Shown piece after piece: positions 40,202 to 49,049 of a stretch of 64,000 nt of DNA. The translations under genes were made by a program, and so were the position numbers. Location: contig NZ_CP049332.1 of NCBI RefSeq assembly GCF_011064285.1, positions 744,001 to 808,000 on the forward strand, read 5' to 3'. Within the stretch, counting starts at the first letter, position 1, and the number at the start of each line of letters is the position of its first letter. This stretch comes from Vibrio ziniensis. Lineage in GTDB: Bacteria; Pseudomonadota; Gammaproteobacteria; Enterobacterales; Vibrionaceae. The notes beneath the pieces were generated by a model. It did no database searches, was not told where the DNA came from, and was given only the letters and a program-made list of their open reading frames with translations.

Positions 40202-40798
40202 TTATTCACGCATGTCCAATTCATTATGAATAAGCGTAATACATTGCGAAGCAAACAGCATCTTAGGCCCTAAACTCAACTTCTCGACACCAAGGCGTTT
40301 TAGGGAGTTGCCTGTTTTTTTCGGCATAGGAATATGATCGGTAAGTAAAAAGCAAGGATTTGGGCCAATCTCGATGGTACGAATGGATTCGCCTTTCTTG
40401 TCCATCATGTACATAGAATGGGAATCAGCAAGCTTCGTTACCAGAGCTTCAAAGCTAATCGTCTGTACAGTTAAACCTGCTTGCACTTCACGTATTTGTT
40501 CTTTAGTCATACCCAAAGACTTGTCTAATGCTTTGACTAGCAGAGCAATTAATGCGGATTCGTGGAAACCACCGATATCACTGATGGTGTTGGCATCGAT
40601 AGTAATGGTACGAGAGAAATCTTGAGTACTTTCCAGCACCAAGTGAATGACTGCATCTTCACGGTGTGATTGAGCGGTAAAAATTGCGTTCATAATACCG
40701 TGTGCAAGAATTTCAGCATGAGCTTTACCGCCTACTTCTGCTTGCAGTTTTTGACTATCGGTTGGGGCTGAACGTGCTCTGAGAACGAAAGTACGCAT
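40202..40798 (-). CDS. TrmY-like tRNA pseudouridine-54 N1-methyltransferase (SPOUT family)
   Basis: This 198-aa protein matches the TrmY family, SPOUT methyltransferases that in archaea methylate pseudouridine at tRNA position 54. The knot region with the S-adenosylmethionine site is clear near the C-terminus (SLGPKMLFASQCITLIHNEL). It resembles the Vibrio cholerae UPF0217 protein VCA1059. Bacterial tRNAs carry ribothymidine rather than pseudouridine at 54, so the substrate in a Vibrio is an open question. AGAGGAACCC supports the start. It is the first gene of a two-gene operon with the GFA gene. Confidence 0.88.
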   Translation of the reverse strand: MRTFVLRARSAPTDSQKLQAEVGGKAHAEILAHGIMNAIFTAQSHREDAVIHLVLESTQDFSRTITIDANTISDIGGFHESALIALLVKALDKSLGMTKEQIREVQAGLTVQTISFEALVTKLADSHSMYMMDKKGESIRTIEIGPNPCFLLTDHIPMPKKTGNSLKRLGVEKLSLGPKMLFASQCITLIHNELDMRE

Positions 40799-40843
40799 TG
40801 GGTTCCTCTAATGTGTAACGAATTTAGGAGACAACAAAAACAC

Positions 40844-40868
40844 AAAAGGCCGCATAAAGCGACCTTTT
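40844..40868 (-). terminator. Terminator of the first cold-shock gene
   Basis: On the minus strand AAAAGGTCGC and GCGGCCTTTT pair with one mismatch and are followed by GTGTTTTTG. It lies 29 bases after the cold-shock gene stop codon. Confidence 0.75.
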
Positions 40869-40896
40869 CACGTCAATCCGAAGATTGTAATCAAGC

Positions 40897-41106
40897 TTAG
40901 ATAACAGTTACGTTAGCAGCTTGTGGGCCTTTTTGACCGTTTTCAACAGTGAAAGAAACCTTTTGGCCTTCTTTCAGAGTTTTGAAACCTTCTGCAGTGA
41001 TTGCACGGAAGTGTACGAATACGTCTGCGCCGCCGTTATCTTGAGCGATGAAACCAAAACCTTTAGTTTCGTTAAACCATTTAACGGTACCAGTAGTGTT
41101 AGACAT
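40897..41106 (-). CDS. Cold-shock protein (CspA family)
   Basis: This 69-aa protein is a single cold-shock domain that binds single-stranded RNA and DNA. The RNP1 motif KGFGFIAQD and RNP2 motif VFVHFRAI are both complete. A GGAGACAT ribosome site precedes the start. The upstream 400 bases are free of genes and fit a long regulated leader, as is usual for cspA genes. A short element in the leader is shared with the second cold-shock gene at 59900 (see 41141-41160). Cold induction is likely but not certain, since some Csp paralogues are constitutive. Confidence 0.95.
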   Translation of the reverse strand: MSNTTGTVKWFNETKGFGFIAQDNGGADVFVHFRAITAEGFKTLKEGQKVSFTVENGQKGPQAANVTVI

Positions 41107-41510
41107 GATGTCTCCAAATCTTTAAAAAATTAATCTATTTAGCCAAAAGAAGGCGCTTATTACTTAGGTGACGTTTGAACAAAATGCTTCTACATATAAC
41201 TGGCTAAACGCTAGTACCGGAAGGTTTCCTTCGCACAACCTATCGAGCGTGAATCGATTGGACGCGCGAATCATAACGCAAGTGCCCGTAATAAACTAGC
41301 GAATATTTCAAATAAAGTGAAAGCACGCACATTCAAACGAAAACACCATAAGTTTAGACCATATTTATTTAAATTTTGTTGCTCTGTAAACCTATGGGTT
41401 CACGTTTTTAGGGATAGGTTGACGTTGATTCAAAAACTTGTGTGGAAAATAGCGTCTGTTGTGTTCTATAGGAGGTATTGAGCACAACAGAACTATGATT
41501 TTCCATCACC
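41107..41510 (-). promoter_or_regulatory. Long upstream region and probable leader of the cold-shock gene
   Basis: These 404 bases hold no gene. The part next to the start codon (about 41107-41260) probably forms the 5' leader of the csp mRNA, including a conserved element at 41141-41160. The far part (41458-41489) has a hairpin-like GTTGTG and CACAAC pair downstream of the lactate operon, without a T-run. Confidence 0.5.
41141..41160 (-). promoter_or_regulatory. Leader element shared by the two csp genes (copy 1)
   Basis: On the minus strand the sequence ATAAGCGCCTTCTTTTGGCT lies 35 bases before the csp start. The second csp gene has ATAAGCGCCCTAATCGGCT at 60139-60157, 30 bases before its start. 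In both, GCC and GGC could pair as a small stem. A shared RNA-level control site is inferred. Confidence 0.55.
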
Positions 41511-44339
41511 TCAACGAGGTCTCGAGACTTCGTCTACTAAGTAGAGGATAGACTGATAAGTAATTCCACTGTGGTGCGATAAACCGATCTCACAGGTTCG
41601 GCTGTCACTAAAACCTCGAGTACAGCCTTCTGGTACTTGCTCTTTTAATGGATGAACAGCGGCAGCGTTAAGTTCCGGTGTGGTAAACCCTTTGTCTCCT
41701 GCCCATCCGCAACATTCAATATGTTCTGGGACAATAACAGTGTTCACACACGCTTTCGCAAGATTTGTCATCGCGTTGGTCAAACCCATGCGGCGGGAAC
41801 TGCAGGTAACGTGTAGCATCACCGTTTCCTGTTTTGGTGTGATGGACAAATGCTCCAACAAATATTGGCTAACAAAACCTGTGGGTTCGTAAACTTTCAA
41901 TGGTTTGCTAAACAGCTCAAGACTACGCTTAGCACAAGGGCTGGTATCCATGAGTACCGGATATTGACCATATTGAGTGGCTTTCCATAGCACTTCTTCA
42001 AGTTGGTGAGCTTTGTCTTTGGCAATATCGTTCATTCCTTTGCTGTCATAAGGCATACCGCAGCATTGCTGGTTAAGTTCGTCAGGGAGGACTACCTCAT
42101 ACCCAGCTTTATTCAGAATAGATAGAGTAACTTCAGTTAATGGTCGTTGATCTGCTGCATCCGATTGTTGTCCCATGCTGCGACTAGCGCAGGATGGCAT
42201 ATAAACCACTTTCTTTTCTCGTTGAGGAAGATCACCCGCAGCTTTGGCAAGGGGATATCCATTGCTTAGAGGCATTTCAGCTAGCCAAACTGGTGTTTTC
42301 CCGCGAGTCAGTTTTCGCGTTCCATCCACGATACTCTTTACTGATTTCTCACCTAGGATATTCGTCGCGACTTTATTCAATTTTAGCGCTGAACGGGTCA
42401 TTGCTGTTGTGGCTGCAAAATGTTCCGAAGTCCAAAGTGCTATTGGTGTGAACTTTTCGTATTTGGCACTGCGCAATTTTTTCACTAGGTCGCCGGTATT
42501 GATACCAACAGGGCATCTGTCTGCACACAGACCTGTTGCTGCACAGGTATCGAGACCTTGATATTCGAATACTTTGTTTAACTCATCTGCCGAATCTAAA
42601 GCTCCTTGTTTGCGTCGATGCTGAAGTTCTCGATACAGAACGATGCGCTGTCTTGGCGAGAGAGTCAAAGTGCGTGATGGGCAAACAGGTTCACAAAAGC
42701 CGCATTCGATACAGCGATCAACAAGGTCATCGGCTGCAGGCATCAACTTCAAGTTGTTCAAATGTGCTTTGGGATCGTCATTAATAATTACGCCCGGGTT
42801 AAGTAACCCGTTTGGATCAAACAAGGCTTTGATTTTCTGCATGAGCGCATAGCCTTCTTTACCCCATTCGAGTTCGACGTAAGGCGCCATGTTTCTACCT
42901 GTTCCGTGCTCTGCTTTGAGAGAGCCTTGGTATTTCACCGCGACTAAATCAGCGACCTCATCCATAAAGGCACCGTATCGCTCGATTTCTTCCGGTTGTT
43001 CAAAACCTTGAGTGAAAACAAAATGCAGGTTGCCCTCAAGAGCGTGCCCGAAAATGATCGCTTCCTGATACTGATATTTATCGAACAATTGTTGAAGATC
43101 GCGAATGCCATTGGCTAGGTTCTCAATGGGGAAGGCGACATCTTCGATAATGACGGTGGTTCCTACTTCTCTTACCGCACCAACCGCAGGGAACATGCCT
43201 TTACGAATGCCCCAGAGTGTTGAGACAGTATTGGCATCAGAGGTAAAAGGAACCGATTCGATAATCTTGAAGTCTTTCAACATCTCCATCACTTGACCAC
43301 ATTGATGTTGAAGCGCTTTATGGTGGCTAGCGTGAGATTCAATCAGTAACGCGGCAGCTTCTAAATCAAGAGACTTGATGAAATCAGGCATACCGGCTTT
43401 GTCCGCAACTGAACGCATGGCTCGACCGTCCATCATCTCGACCGCAGCGACAGGAGATTGCTTTAGTCTAGTCACGGCTTGGCTGGCTTGTTCAATATCA
43501 GAAAATACCAACAAGGCAGAGGCTTTGTGAGTGTGTTCTATTACTGTGTTATAGGTAATCTCAGCGATAAAGCCGAGTGTGCCTTCAGAACCAATAAAGA
43601 GATGTTTTAGAATATCGATAGGGTCTTCGTAATCGACTAGTGCGTTAAGTGAATAGCCAGTCGTGTTTTTTAAACGATATTTGTATTTGATTCGCTCATG
43701 CAATGCTTGGTTTGCCAGTGTTTCGTTTCTTAGCGTTTGTAAGCCATTAACGATGTCGCTTCTATGCTGTTTAAAGGTTTCTACGCTTTTCTTATCACTG
43801 GTATCGAGAATATAACCATCGGCAAACACCACTTTCATGTTATCAACGGTTTGATAGGAGTTTTGCGCCGTACCGCAACACATACCGCTGGCATTGTTGG
43901 CTGCAATACCGCCAATTTTGCAGGTGTTGATTGAGGCCGGGTCTGGACCTATTTTTCGCTGGAAGGGTGCGAGATATTTGTTGGCATCAGCGCCGATTAC
44001 TCCCGGTTGTAAGCGAATTTTTTCACCTTCATCTAGGATCTGATGCTTTCGCCAGTCATCAGTTAGGGTAATAAGCACAGAATCGGAGACTGCCTGACCA
44101 GATAAACTGGTTCCTGCAGCACGAAAAGTGAAGGGTAAACTGAGTTTCTCACAGCTTTTAATCGCGAAGACGACTTCCTCTAAGCTATTAAGGCGTAGAA
44201 CGGCTTCTGGAATAAGGCGATAGAAGCTAGCATCTGTGCCGTAGGCAAGTCGCTTCGCTTCCTGAGTGATAATACGCTCTTCAGCAATCTGGCTTTTCAG
44301 TACTTCAATAAGCTGGTGATAGTGTGCTTTGTTTTTCAT
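41511..44339 (-). CDS. dld: FAD/iron-sulfur D-lactate dehydrogenase (Dld-II type)
   Basis: This large protein (942 aa) is an FAD and iron-sulfur oxidoreductase of the Dld-II/YdiJ type, which oxidises D-lactate to pyruvate. An FAD-binding domain lies at about residues 30-260 (FRAAGTSLSGQAVSD) and an FAD-oxidase C-terminal domain at about 260-530. Two 4Fe-4S motifs follow (CIECGFCEPVC and CAATGLCADRCP). Two CCG domains come last (CCGMPYDSKG and CCGWAGDKGF). It is the last gene after lldEFG, which handle L-lactate. The ATG at 44339 was chosen; a GTG at 44363 is the alternative. Other 2-hydroxy acids are possible substrates. Confidence 0.9.
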   Translation of the reverse strand: MKNKAHYHQLIEVLKSQIAEERIITQEAKRLAYGTDASFYRLIPEAVLRLNSLEEVVFAIKSCEKLSLPFTFRAAGTSLSGQAVSDSVLITLTDDWRKHQILDEGEKIRLQPGVIGADANKYLAPFQRKIGPDPASINTCKIGGIAANNASGMCCGTAQNSYQTVDNMKVVFADGYILDTSDKKSVETFKQHRSDIVNGLQTLRNETLANQALHERIKYKYRLKNTTGYSLNALVDYEDPIDILKHLFIGSEGTLGFIAEITYNTVIEHTHKASALLVFSDIEQASQAVTRLKQSPVAAVEMMDGRAMRSVADKAGMPDFIKSLDLEAAALLIESHASHHKALQHQCGQVMEMLKDFKIIESVPFTSDANTVSTLWGIRKGMFPAVGAVREVGTTVIIEDVAFPIENLANGIRDLQQLFDKYQYQEAIIFGHALEGNLHFVFTQGFEQPEEIERYGAFMDEVADLVAVKYQGSLKAEHGTGRNMAPYVELEWGKEGYALMQKIKALFDPNGLLNPGVIINDDPKAHLNNLKLMPAADDLVDRCIECGFCEPVCPSRTLTLSPRQRIVLYRELQHRRKQGALDSADELNKVFEYQGLDTCAATGLCADRCPVGINTGDLVKKLRSAKYEKFTPIALWTSEHFAATTAMTRSALKLNKVATNILGEKSVKSIVDGTRKLTRGKTPVWLAEMPLSNGYPLAKAAGDLPQREKKVVYMPSCASRSMGQQSDAADQRPLTEVTLSILNKAGYEVVLPDELNQQCCGMPYDSKGMNDIAKDKAHQLEEVLWKATQYGQYPVLMDTSPCAKRSLELFSKPLKVYEPTGFVSQYLLEHLSITPKQETVMLHVTCSSRRMGLTNAMTNLAKACVNTVIVPEHIECCGWAGDKGFTTPELNAAAVHPLKEQVPEGCTRGFSDSRTCEIGLSHHSGITYQSILYLVDEVSRPR

Positions 44340-44393
44340 TTTAGTTATCTGCTTCCTAAACACTTAAGTCATCTATTACTTATCTTTCATCCA

Positions 44394-45056
44394 TTATTTA
44401 TCTACCAGAATGAGAACAATAAGTTCGCTGGGTCCGTGTGCGCCATAAGCTAATGTTTGTTGAATGTCTGCGGTTTTGGAAGGTCCCGATATTAAAAGTG
44501 CGTTGGTAGGCATATTCGAAGCCCAATTTTGCTCTTCCATTACTTCAAGGAAATGATTGTGCAGTGTAGATGCACTCATCACCGCAATATGAGACGGAGG
44601 GACTAATGACAATGTTCTTGGCTCATGCTCTGTTGGCCACAATACTAAAGCTCCCGTGTCAGCAATACCTGCGAGGACGTGTGTGATACCCACATCGACT
44701 TCATGAAACAAGGCGCTTTTCCAGTTCTCAATATCGCTTTGATATTCGATAACGTCTAGCGCTAACAAGCCTTGCTTAAAATCAGAATGCCATTCACCTT
44801 GAGTTCCAATGGCGGCGCGCTGCCACTCTTTCTCCAAGCTTAGTGCCTGAATCGTTGAAGCAATTTGTGAGCTTTCTATAGGCATGACTTGAGCGTGGCT
44901 TGCTGTCATTGCCTGACAAAATCGATCCATTTTCTCTTGTTCGCTTTTGCTTTTATCAAAGCCCCAAGGCTCAAATGCAATATCAGCTGCTTTGTGTGGT
45001 GTCGTGTTGGCTGTTTTGAGTCTTCTAAGAATGTTATCGCGAGCTGAATTCATCAT
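44394..45056 (-). CDS. lldG: L-lactate dehydrogenase complex protein LldG (LutC, LUD domain)
   Basis: This 220-aa protein is the LUD-domain subunit of the three-part L-lactate oxidation complex (LldEFG, also called LutABC). The LUD core is seen from the GITHVLAGIADTGALVLWPT segment to the end, with the conserved ISGPSKTADIQQTL loop. It overlaps the lldF stop by 4 bases and lies 54 bases before the dld start. Its exact role in the complex is not well defined in the family. Confidence 0.92.
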   Translation of the reverse strand: MMNSARDNILRRLKTANTTPHKAADIAFEPWGFDKSKSEQEKMDRFCQAMTASHAQVMPIESSQIASTIQALSLEKEWQRAAIGTQGEWHSDFKQGLLALDVIEYQSDIENWKSALFHEVDVGITHVLAGIADTGALVLWPTEHEPRTLSLVPPSHIAVMSASTLHNHFLEVMEEQNWASNMPTNALLISGPSKTADIQQTLAYGAHGPSELIVLILVDK

Positions 45057-46558
45057 TTGCCCTCACCATTGTTTGTTCTGGAAGAGATATGTTTTTTTGT
45101 AGAAGAGATGTTGTTTGTAGACGAAACGTCTTGGGTTGTTGAGTCTCGCTTTTCTTTCATCAGTTGATGCAAGGTTTTCGCTGCTGGTTTTGGCGCAGTT
45201 CGACACTGTGTCCAAGCACCGAGCTTATTCGGTATCAGAGCCTGCATCTTAGAAGTCAGTGCGGTCGCCGAATGGTAAAAAGTAGGATGAGTTGCAGCGA
45301 ACGTAAAACCCGTCATTGCGACACTTTCGACATTGCTGTGCGCCGCGTTTTGTCCTTCCATTTTTCTGTTACCAGTTTTGGCTTCATGTTTTGCTTCTCT
45401 GCGTAGGCGTTGCAGCATTTCAGGAATAGGGATTCTCACTGGGCAAACTTCACCACAAGCACCACAAAGGCTTGATGCCGTGACCAAATCTTTTGTTGCC
45501 TCTAAACCGAGCAAATGAGGGGAAATGATTTTGCCGATTGGTCCCGGATAGACAGTGCCGTAAGCGTGGCCGCCAATCTTGGTGTAGACAGGACAATGAT
45601 TCATACAGGCTCCGCATCGAATACATTGCAAGGTTTTACGCATTTCCTCATCTTGATAGGCTTGGCTACGTCCGTTATCGAGCAATATCAAATGCACTTC
45701 ACGAGGCCCATCTTTTTCCCCTGGCTTACGTGGTGAGGTAATCATGTTGAAATAGGTTGAGATGGCTTGTCCCGTTGCTGAGCGGGTCAATGCGCTATAT
45801 AGAGGCGGCACGTCGGCAAGAAATTCGACCACTTTTTCAATGCCAGTAATGGCAATGTGAATGTTAGGTATCGTGGTGGACATACGACCGTTGCCTTCGT
45901 TTTCCACTAAACACAAAGTTCCAGTTTCGGCGACGGCGAAGTTTACGCCCGACAGACCTATATCGGCATCGTGGAATTTTTGACGAAGGCGTGTGCGACC
46001 GGTTTGAATCAGTTCATCAACATCGAGAGTAGGTGTAAAACCATCTAAGTTCTTTTCGAAGGTATCACTGACTTCCTGCTTATTTTTATGTATCGCAGGC
46101 ATGATGATATGCGAAGGCTTATCTCCATCAAGCTGGACTATGTATTCCCCCATATCGCTTTCTAAACACTCAATGCCGAGCTTGGCCATTTCATGGTTCA
46201 TTTCGATTTCTTCACTGACCATCGACTTACCTTTGATGATCATTTTTGCCTGATGACGGTGAGCGATAGTTGCGATGATGCTGTTGGCTTGGTTTGGATT
46301 TTCAGCCCAGTGAACCGTAATGCCATTTTTAGTACATTGTTGTTCAAGCTGCTCAAGCAAGGATGGCAACTTGCTTAGACAACGTTGCCTGATGGACTCT
46401 GCCAAATCGCGAATGGCTTTTTCTTCTTTTGCATCTGCAAACGCCGTTTTGCGCTTATCTCTTAAGTAATCCATCGCACCGCGAAAGTTCGCTCGTAGCT
46501 GTGGATCTTCTAGCGCTGTTTTAGCCTGAATATGAAATTGCTGCGGAGTCTGACTCAT
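45053..46558 (-). CDS. lldF: L-lactate dehydrogenase iron-sulfur protein LldF (LutB)
   Basis: This 501-aa protein combines an N-terminal LUD-like domain with two 4Fe-4S clusters (CIRCGACMNHCP and CGACGEVCP) at about residues 290-370. It passes electrons from L-lactate oxidation towards the quinone pool. It starts at the ATG overlapping the lldE stop by 4 bases. A longer in-frame reading to 46666 lies inside lldE and was rejected. The C-terminal tail is Ser/Thr-rich and variable (TTQDVSSTNNISSTKKH). Confidence 0.93.
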   Translation of the reverse strand: MSQTPQQFHIQAKTALEDPQLRANFRGAMDYLRDKRKTAFADAKEEKAIRDLAESIRQRCLSKLPSLLEQLEQQCTKNGITVHWAENPNQANSIIATIAHRHQAKMIIKGKSMVSEEIEMNHEMAKLGIECLESDMGEYIVQLDGDKPSHIIMPAIHKNKQEVSDTFEKNLDGFTPTLDVDELIQTGRTRLRQKFHDADIGLSGVNFAVAETGTLCLVENEGNGRMSTTIPNIHIAITGIEKVVEFLADVPPLYSALTRSATGQAISTYFNMITSPRKPGEKDGPREVHLILLDNGRSQAYQDEEMRKTLQCIRCGACMNHCPVYTKIGGHAYGTVYPGPIGKIISPHLLGLEATKDLVTASSLCGACGEVCPVRIPIPEMLQRLRREAKHEAKTGNRKMEGQNAAHSNVESVAMTGFTFAATHPTFYHSATALTSKMQALIPNKLGAWTQCRTAPKPAAKTLHQLMKEKRDSTTQDVSSTNNISSTKKHISSRTNNGEGK

Positions 46559-47313
46559 CGTTTTTCTCCCTGCGTACGTTCTAGAAGAAAACTGGCTAAG
46601 TGGCGACCTTGAAGTTCCTTCCCTTGATATTGCAATGCGCCGTTGATGTTGAGTAAACAACCCCAATCGGCACTGACTAGTGTCTCAGCGTGGGTTTGAG
46701 TTATGTGATGGGTTTTGTCTTCAACCATGGCTTGAGAAATGTTGGGATGACGTACAGAAAATGTACCGCCAAATCCGCAGCATTCGCTTTCGTAATCTTG
46801 CATACGAAGCTCTACCCCTTGCAGCTGATTAAGCAACTCGGTTGCGGTGATATGCACGTTCATTTCTCGGCGAGCGGCACAAGAGGTATGCATGACGACG
46901 GAGGTTGGTTCACCTTTATCAATCAGCTTCACGCGGCAGACGTTGACTAAAAATTCGGTCAGTTCAAAGACACGGTCACAGAAAGCGTCGACCTGAGCTT
47001 GCAGTGCATCTTGCTTGAATAAGCGGCGGTAATGATGGTGCATCATTCCCCCACAAGAGCCTGAAAGCACGATGACAGGGTAGGGTTCAGGAAACAGAGC
47101 CATCTGGCTTAATGCCACCGTCTTGGCTTGGTCGTCGTAACCAGAGGTATAAGCTGGTTGACCGCAACAAGTTTGCTTTTCGACGAAGAGCACTTCGATG
47201 TCTTGCTGTTCTAAGAGCGTCATTGCATCCAGTCCGGCTTGCGGATCGAATAAATCCACCAAGCACGTGGCGTAGAAATATACTTTCTGAGGTTTTGCAG
47301 GGTAGATACGCAT
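46555..47313 (-). CDS. lldE: L-lactate dehydrogenase complex protein LldE (LutA)
   Basis: This 252-aa protein has two CCG (cysteine-rich) domains, of the kind found in heterodisulfide reductase and glycolate oxidase subunits: GSCGGMMHHHYRRL and CCGFGGTFSVRHPN. It is the first gene of the lldEFG-dld operon. AGGAGAAGCA gives a strong ribosome site. The divergent LysR gene starts 120 bases away, with a 25-bp palindrome between them, so operon control by that regulator is likely. No lactate permease gene is present in the window. Confidence 0.93.
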   Translation of the reverse strand: MRIYPAKPQKVYFYATCLVDLFDPQAGLDAMTLLEQQDIEVLFVEKQTCCGQPAYTSGYDDQAKTVALSQMALFPEPYPVIVLSGSCGGMMHHHYRRLFKQDALQAQVDAFCDRVFELTEFLVNVCRVKLIDKGEPTSVVMHTSCAARREMNVHITATELLNQLQGVELRMQDYESECCGFGGTFSVRHPNISQAMVEDKTHHITQTHAETLVSADWGCLLNINGALQYQGKELQGRHLASFLLERTQGEKR

Positions 47314-47391
47314 TGCTTCTCCTAAAGGGAGTTCTTGTAATTGTTGTGTTAATTAAATGTGAATCTAGCGCTTTCTTTTTTCTTGATATAG

Positions 47392-47416
47392 GGAAATAAT
47401 GAAATTCATTATTTCC
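47392..47416. promoter_or_regulatory. 25-bp perfect palindrome, probable LysR operator
   Basis: Two perfect 12-bp arms, GGAAATAATGAA and TTCATTATTTCC, flank one central A. The site ends 17 bases before the ATG of the LysR gene and lies about 80 bases from the lldE start. A regulator bound here would block its own gene and could act on the lactate operon. Confidence 0.7.
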
Positions 47417-47433
47417 AAAAATGACATAATTTG

Positions 47434-48333
47434 ATGCGTGCGGATGACTTAATACTCTTCTCTCAAGTTGTTGAATTTGGCAGCTTTAGCAAAGTGGCTG
47501 AACAAAATAACCTTACTAATTCAGTAGTTAGCAAAAGAATTGCTCGCTTGGAAGAGGAGCTGAGTGTTCAGCTATTATATCGAACAACGCGTAAATTGAC
47601 CCTGACGGAAGCGGGTAAGGCATTGATGTCGAGTGCCAAAAATGTGAAGCAAGCCACTCAGGAAGCAATGGATGCCGTAGCCGGTTTTGGCGAGAACATC
47701 AGCGGACATATTAAGATGTCGGTTCCTTCAATCTCAGGTGATTTGATCTTGGCAGATGCTGTGGCGGAGTTTTGCAATATGCATCCGGGATTAACGGTAG
47801 ATATGTCGTTAGATAATCGTTTTGTTGATTTGGTTGAAGGTGGTTTTGACTTAGTGATTCGAACTGGCTATTTGGATGATTCCAGTTTGATTGCCCGCCA
47901 CATTCTTGATTCTCAATGGGTGGTCTGCGCTTCTCCTTCATACATTGCGCGAAATGGTAAACCCTTGAAACCTGAAGATTTGGTCAATCACAATTGCTTG
48001 CAATACGCTTACCAAACTACAGGGGCAAGTGATTGGGAATTCAAAGGAAGTAAAGGGAACTACATCGTAAAAGTGTCGGGTACTTTCTCAACGGATAATG
48101 CAACAGCACTGCGAAAAGCCGCATTGGGTGGGCATGGAATCGCTTATGTGCCCAGATGTCTGGTTTACCATGATTTTCGCAACGGTGAATTGATTGATAT
48201 TTTCCCTGAGCTGGTGGGTAAGAAGCTCGGAATCTATGCTGTTTACCCTTTCACCCGTCAGCCACCAAATAAAGTCCGTTTGTTAATCGAGCATATCCGT
48301 ACTCGATATCTCGCCATTTCACACTACTTTTAA
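47434..48333 (+). CDS. LysR-family regulator, probably of the lactate operon
   Basis: This 299-aa regulator has an N-terminal winged helix (SFSKVAEQNNLTNSVVSKRI) and the usual LysR effector domain (SVPSISGDLILADAVAEFCN). It is divergent from lldEFG-dld and has a perfect 25-bp palindrome overlapping its promoter area. It is therefore the best candidate for lactate-responsive control, instead of the GntR-type LldR found in other bacteria. I used the ATG at 47434; a TTG one codon earlier is possible. No good ribosome site is seen, so translation may be weak. Confidence 0.88.
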   Translation: MRADDLILFSQVVEFGSFSKVAEQNNLTNSVVSKRIARLEEELSVQLLYRTTRKLTLTEAGKALMSSAKNVKQATQEAMDAVAGFGENISGHIKMSVPSISGDLILADAVAEFCNMHPGLTVDMSLDNRFVDLVEGGFDLVIRTGYLDDSSLIARHILDSQWVVCASPSYIARNGKPLKPEDLVNHNCLQYAYQTTGASDWEFKGSKGNYIVKVSGTFSTDNATALRKAALGGHGIAYVPRCLVYHDFRNGELIDIFPELVGKKLGIYAVYPFTRQPPNKVRLLIEHIRTRYLAISHYF

Positions 48334-48351
48334 TCTATGATTTGCCCAAAT

Positions 48352-48849
48352 CTAGTTCAGTGTTGGTGTTTCTAAACTTAAACCGTACGAGCGCTTTAGT
48401 TGGGTAAAATACTGATGAGCTTTTTCAATGTCTTGATATTCCAACTGCCAATTTGCATCTCTTTGAGCTAAGCAAAATGCACTGAGATGGAGTAACAGGT
48501 TGGTGCTGTGTTTGTCGAGAACAGAAGAGACGGTCGAGATTAGCTCATTTTGTTCAATCGACATGAATTGCAGTAGTCCATATGCTTGATTAAGTGCATC
48601 AAACGCCCGTTTTTGCTGCCCCATATTGTTCAATATTTCTGCCTGATGGATCGCGGCATCATGTAATCCTGAAATCAGACAGACAAGCTGACAAGGTTTT
48701 GCTTGTGGATCTTTCGCTGTGGTTTCTATGTGATTAGGGAGGTTGTGCAGTACGTCTTCAAACAGATAATGGGCTTGTGGCCAATGACCGGCTTTTAGAA
48801 GTTCTTCTGCTTTGGTGTAGTGTGCCCAGCACTGTTTCAAGTTCATCAT
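48352..48849 (-). CDS. Conserved helical protein of unknown function, Fur-box upstream
   Basis: I do not recognise this 165-aa protein. It is mostly helical, TPR-like in places (HYTKAEELLKAGHWPQAHYL and QAEILNNMGQQKRAFDALNQ), with no signal peptide or membrane span. Its promoter region carries a good match to a Fur box (48902-48920), 53 bases before the start. Iron-repressed expression is therefore likely, which would make it a candidate for an iron-homeostasis accessory protein. The reading frame ends 18 bases from the LysR stop. Function is unknown. Confidence 0.75.
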   Translation of the reverse strand: MMNLKQCWAHYTKAEELLKAGHWPQAHYLFEDVLHNLPNHIETTAKDPQAKPCQLVCLISGLHDAAIHQAEILNNMGQQKRAFDALNQAYGLLQFMSIEQNELISTVSSVLDKHSTNLLLHLSAFCLAQRDANWQLEYQDIEKAHQYFTQLKRSYGLSLETPTLN

Positions 48850-48901
48850 TTGTTCTCATTGACCTAATTTGCATTTATTTAAATGCAATAAATTATCAAT
48901 T

Positions 48902-48920
48902 GCAAATGATTATCAATAAT
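48902..48920. promoter_or_regulatory. Candidate Fur box
   Basis: GCAAATGATTATCAATAAT matches the classical 19-bp Fur consensus at 13 of 19 positions, including the central ATGATNATCA core. It lies between the unknown gene at 48352-48849 and the Lon-type gene at 49050. It could act on either, but it is better placed for the former. Confidence 0.6.
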
Positions 48921-49049
48921 AAATATTGTTAAAATTGTTTATTATTTGTTCGCTTGCATTGTAACTGGGGCTAAATCACTAAAAAGTCAAAGCTTTATGA
49001 CTAGACTTGATATACAAAAGAAGAAGTATAAAACCAAAGGAGTGGAGCT

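Noticed and set aside
46559..46666. Longer N-terminus for LldF
   Set aside because: It lies inside the lldE coding region in another frame, and the ATG at 46558 overlaps the lldE stop in the standard 4-base arrangement.
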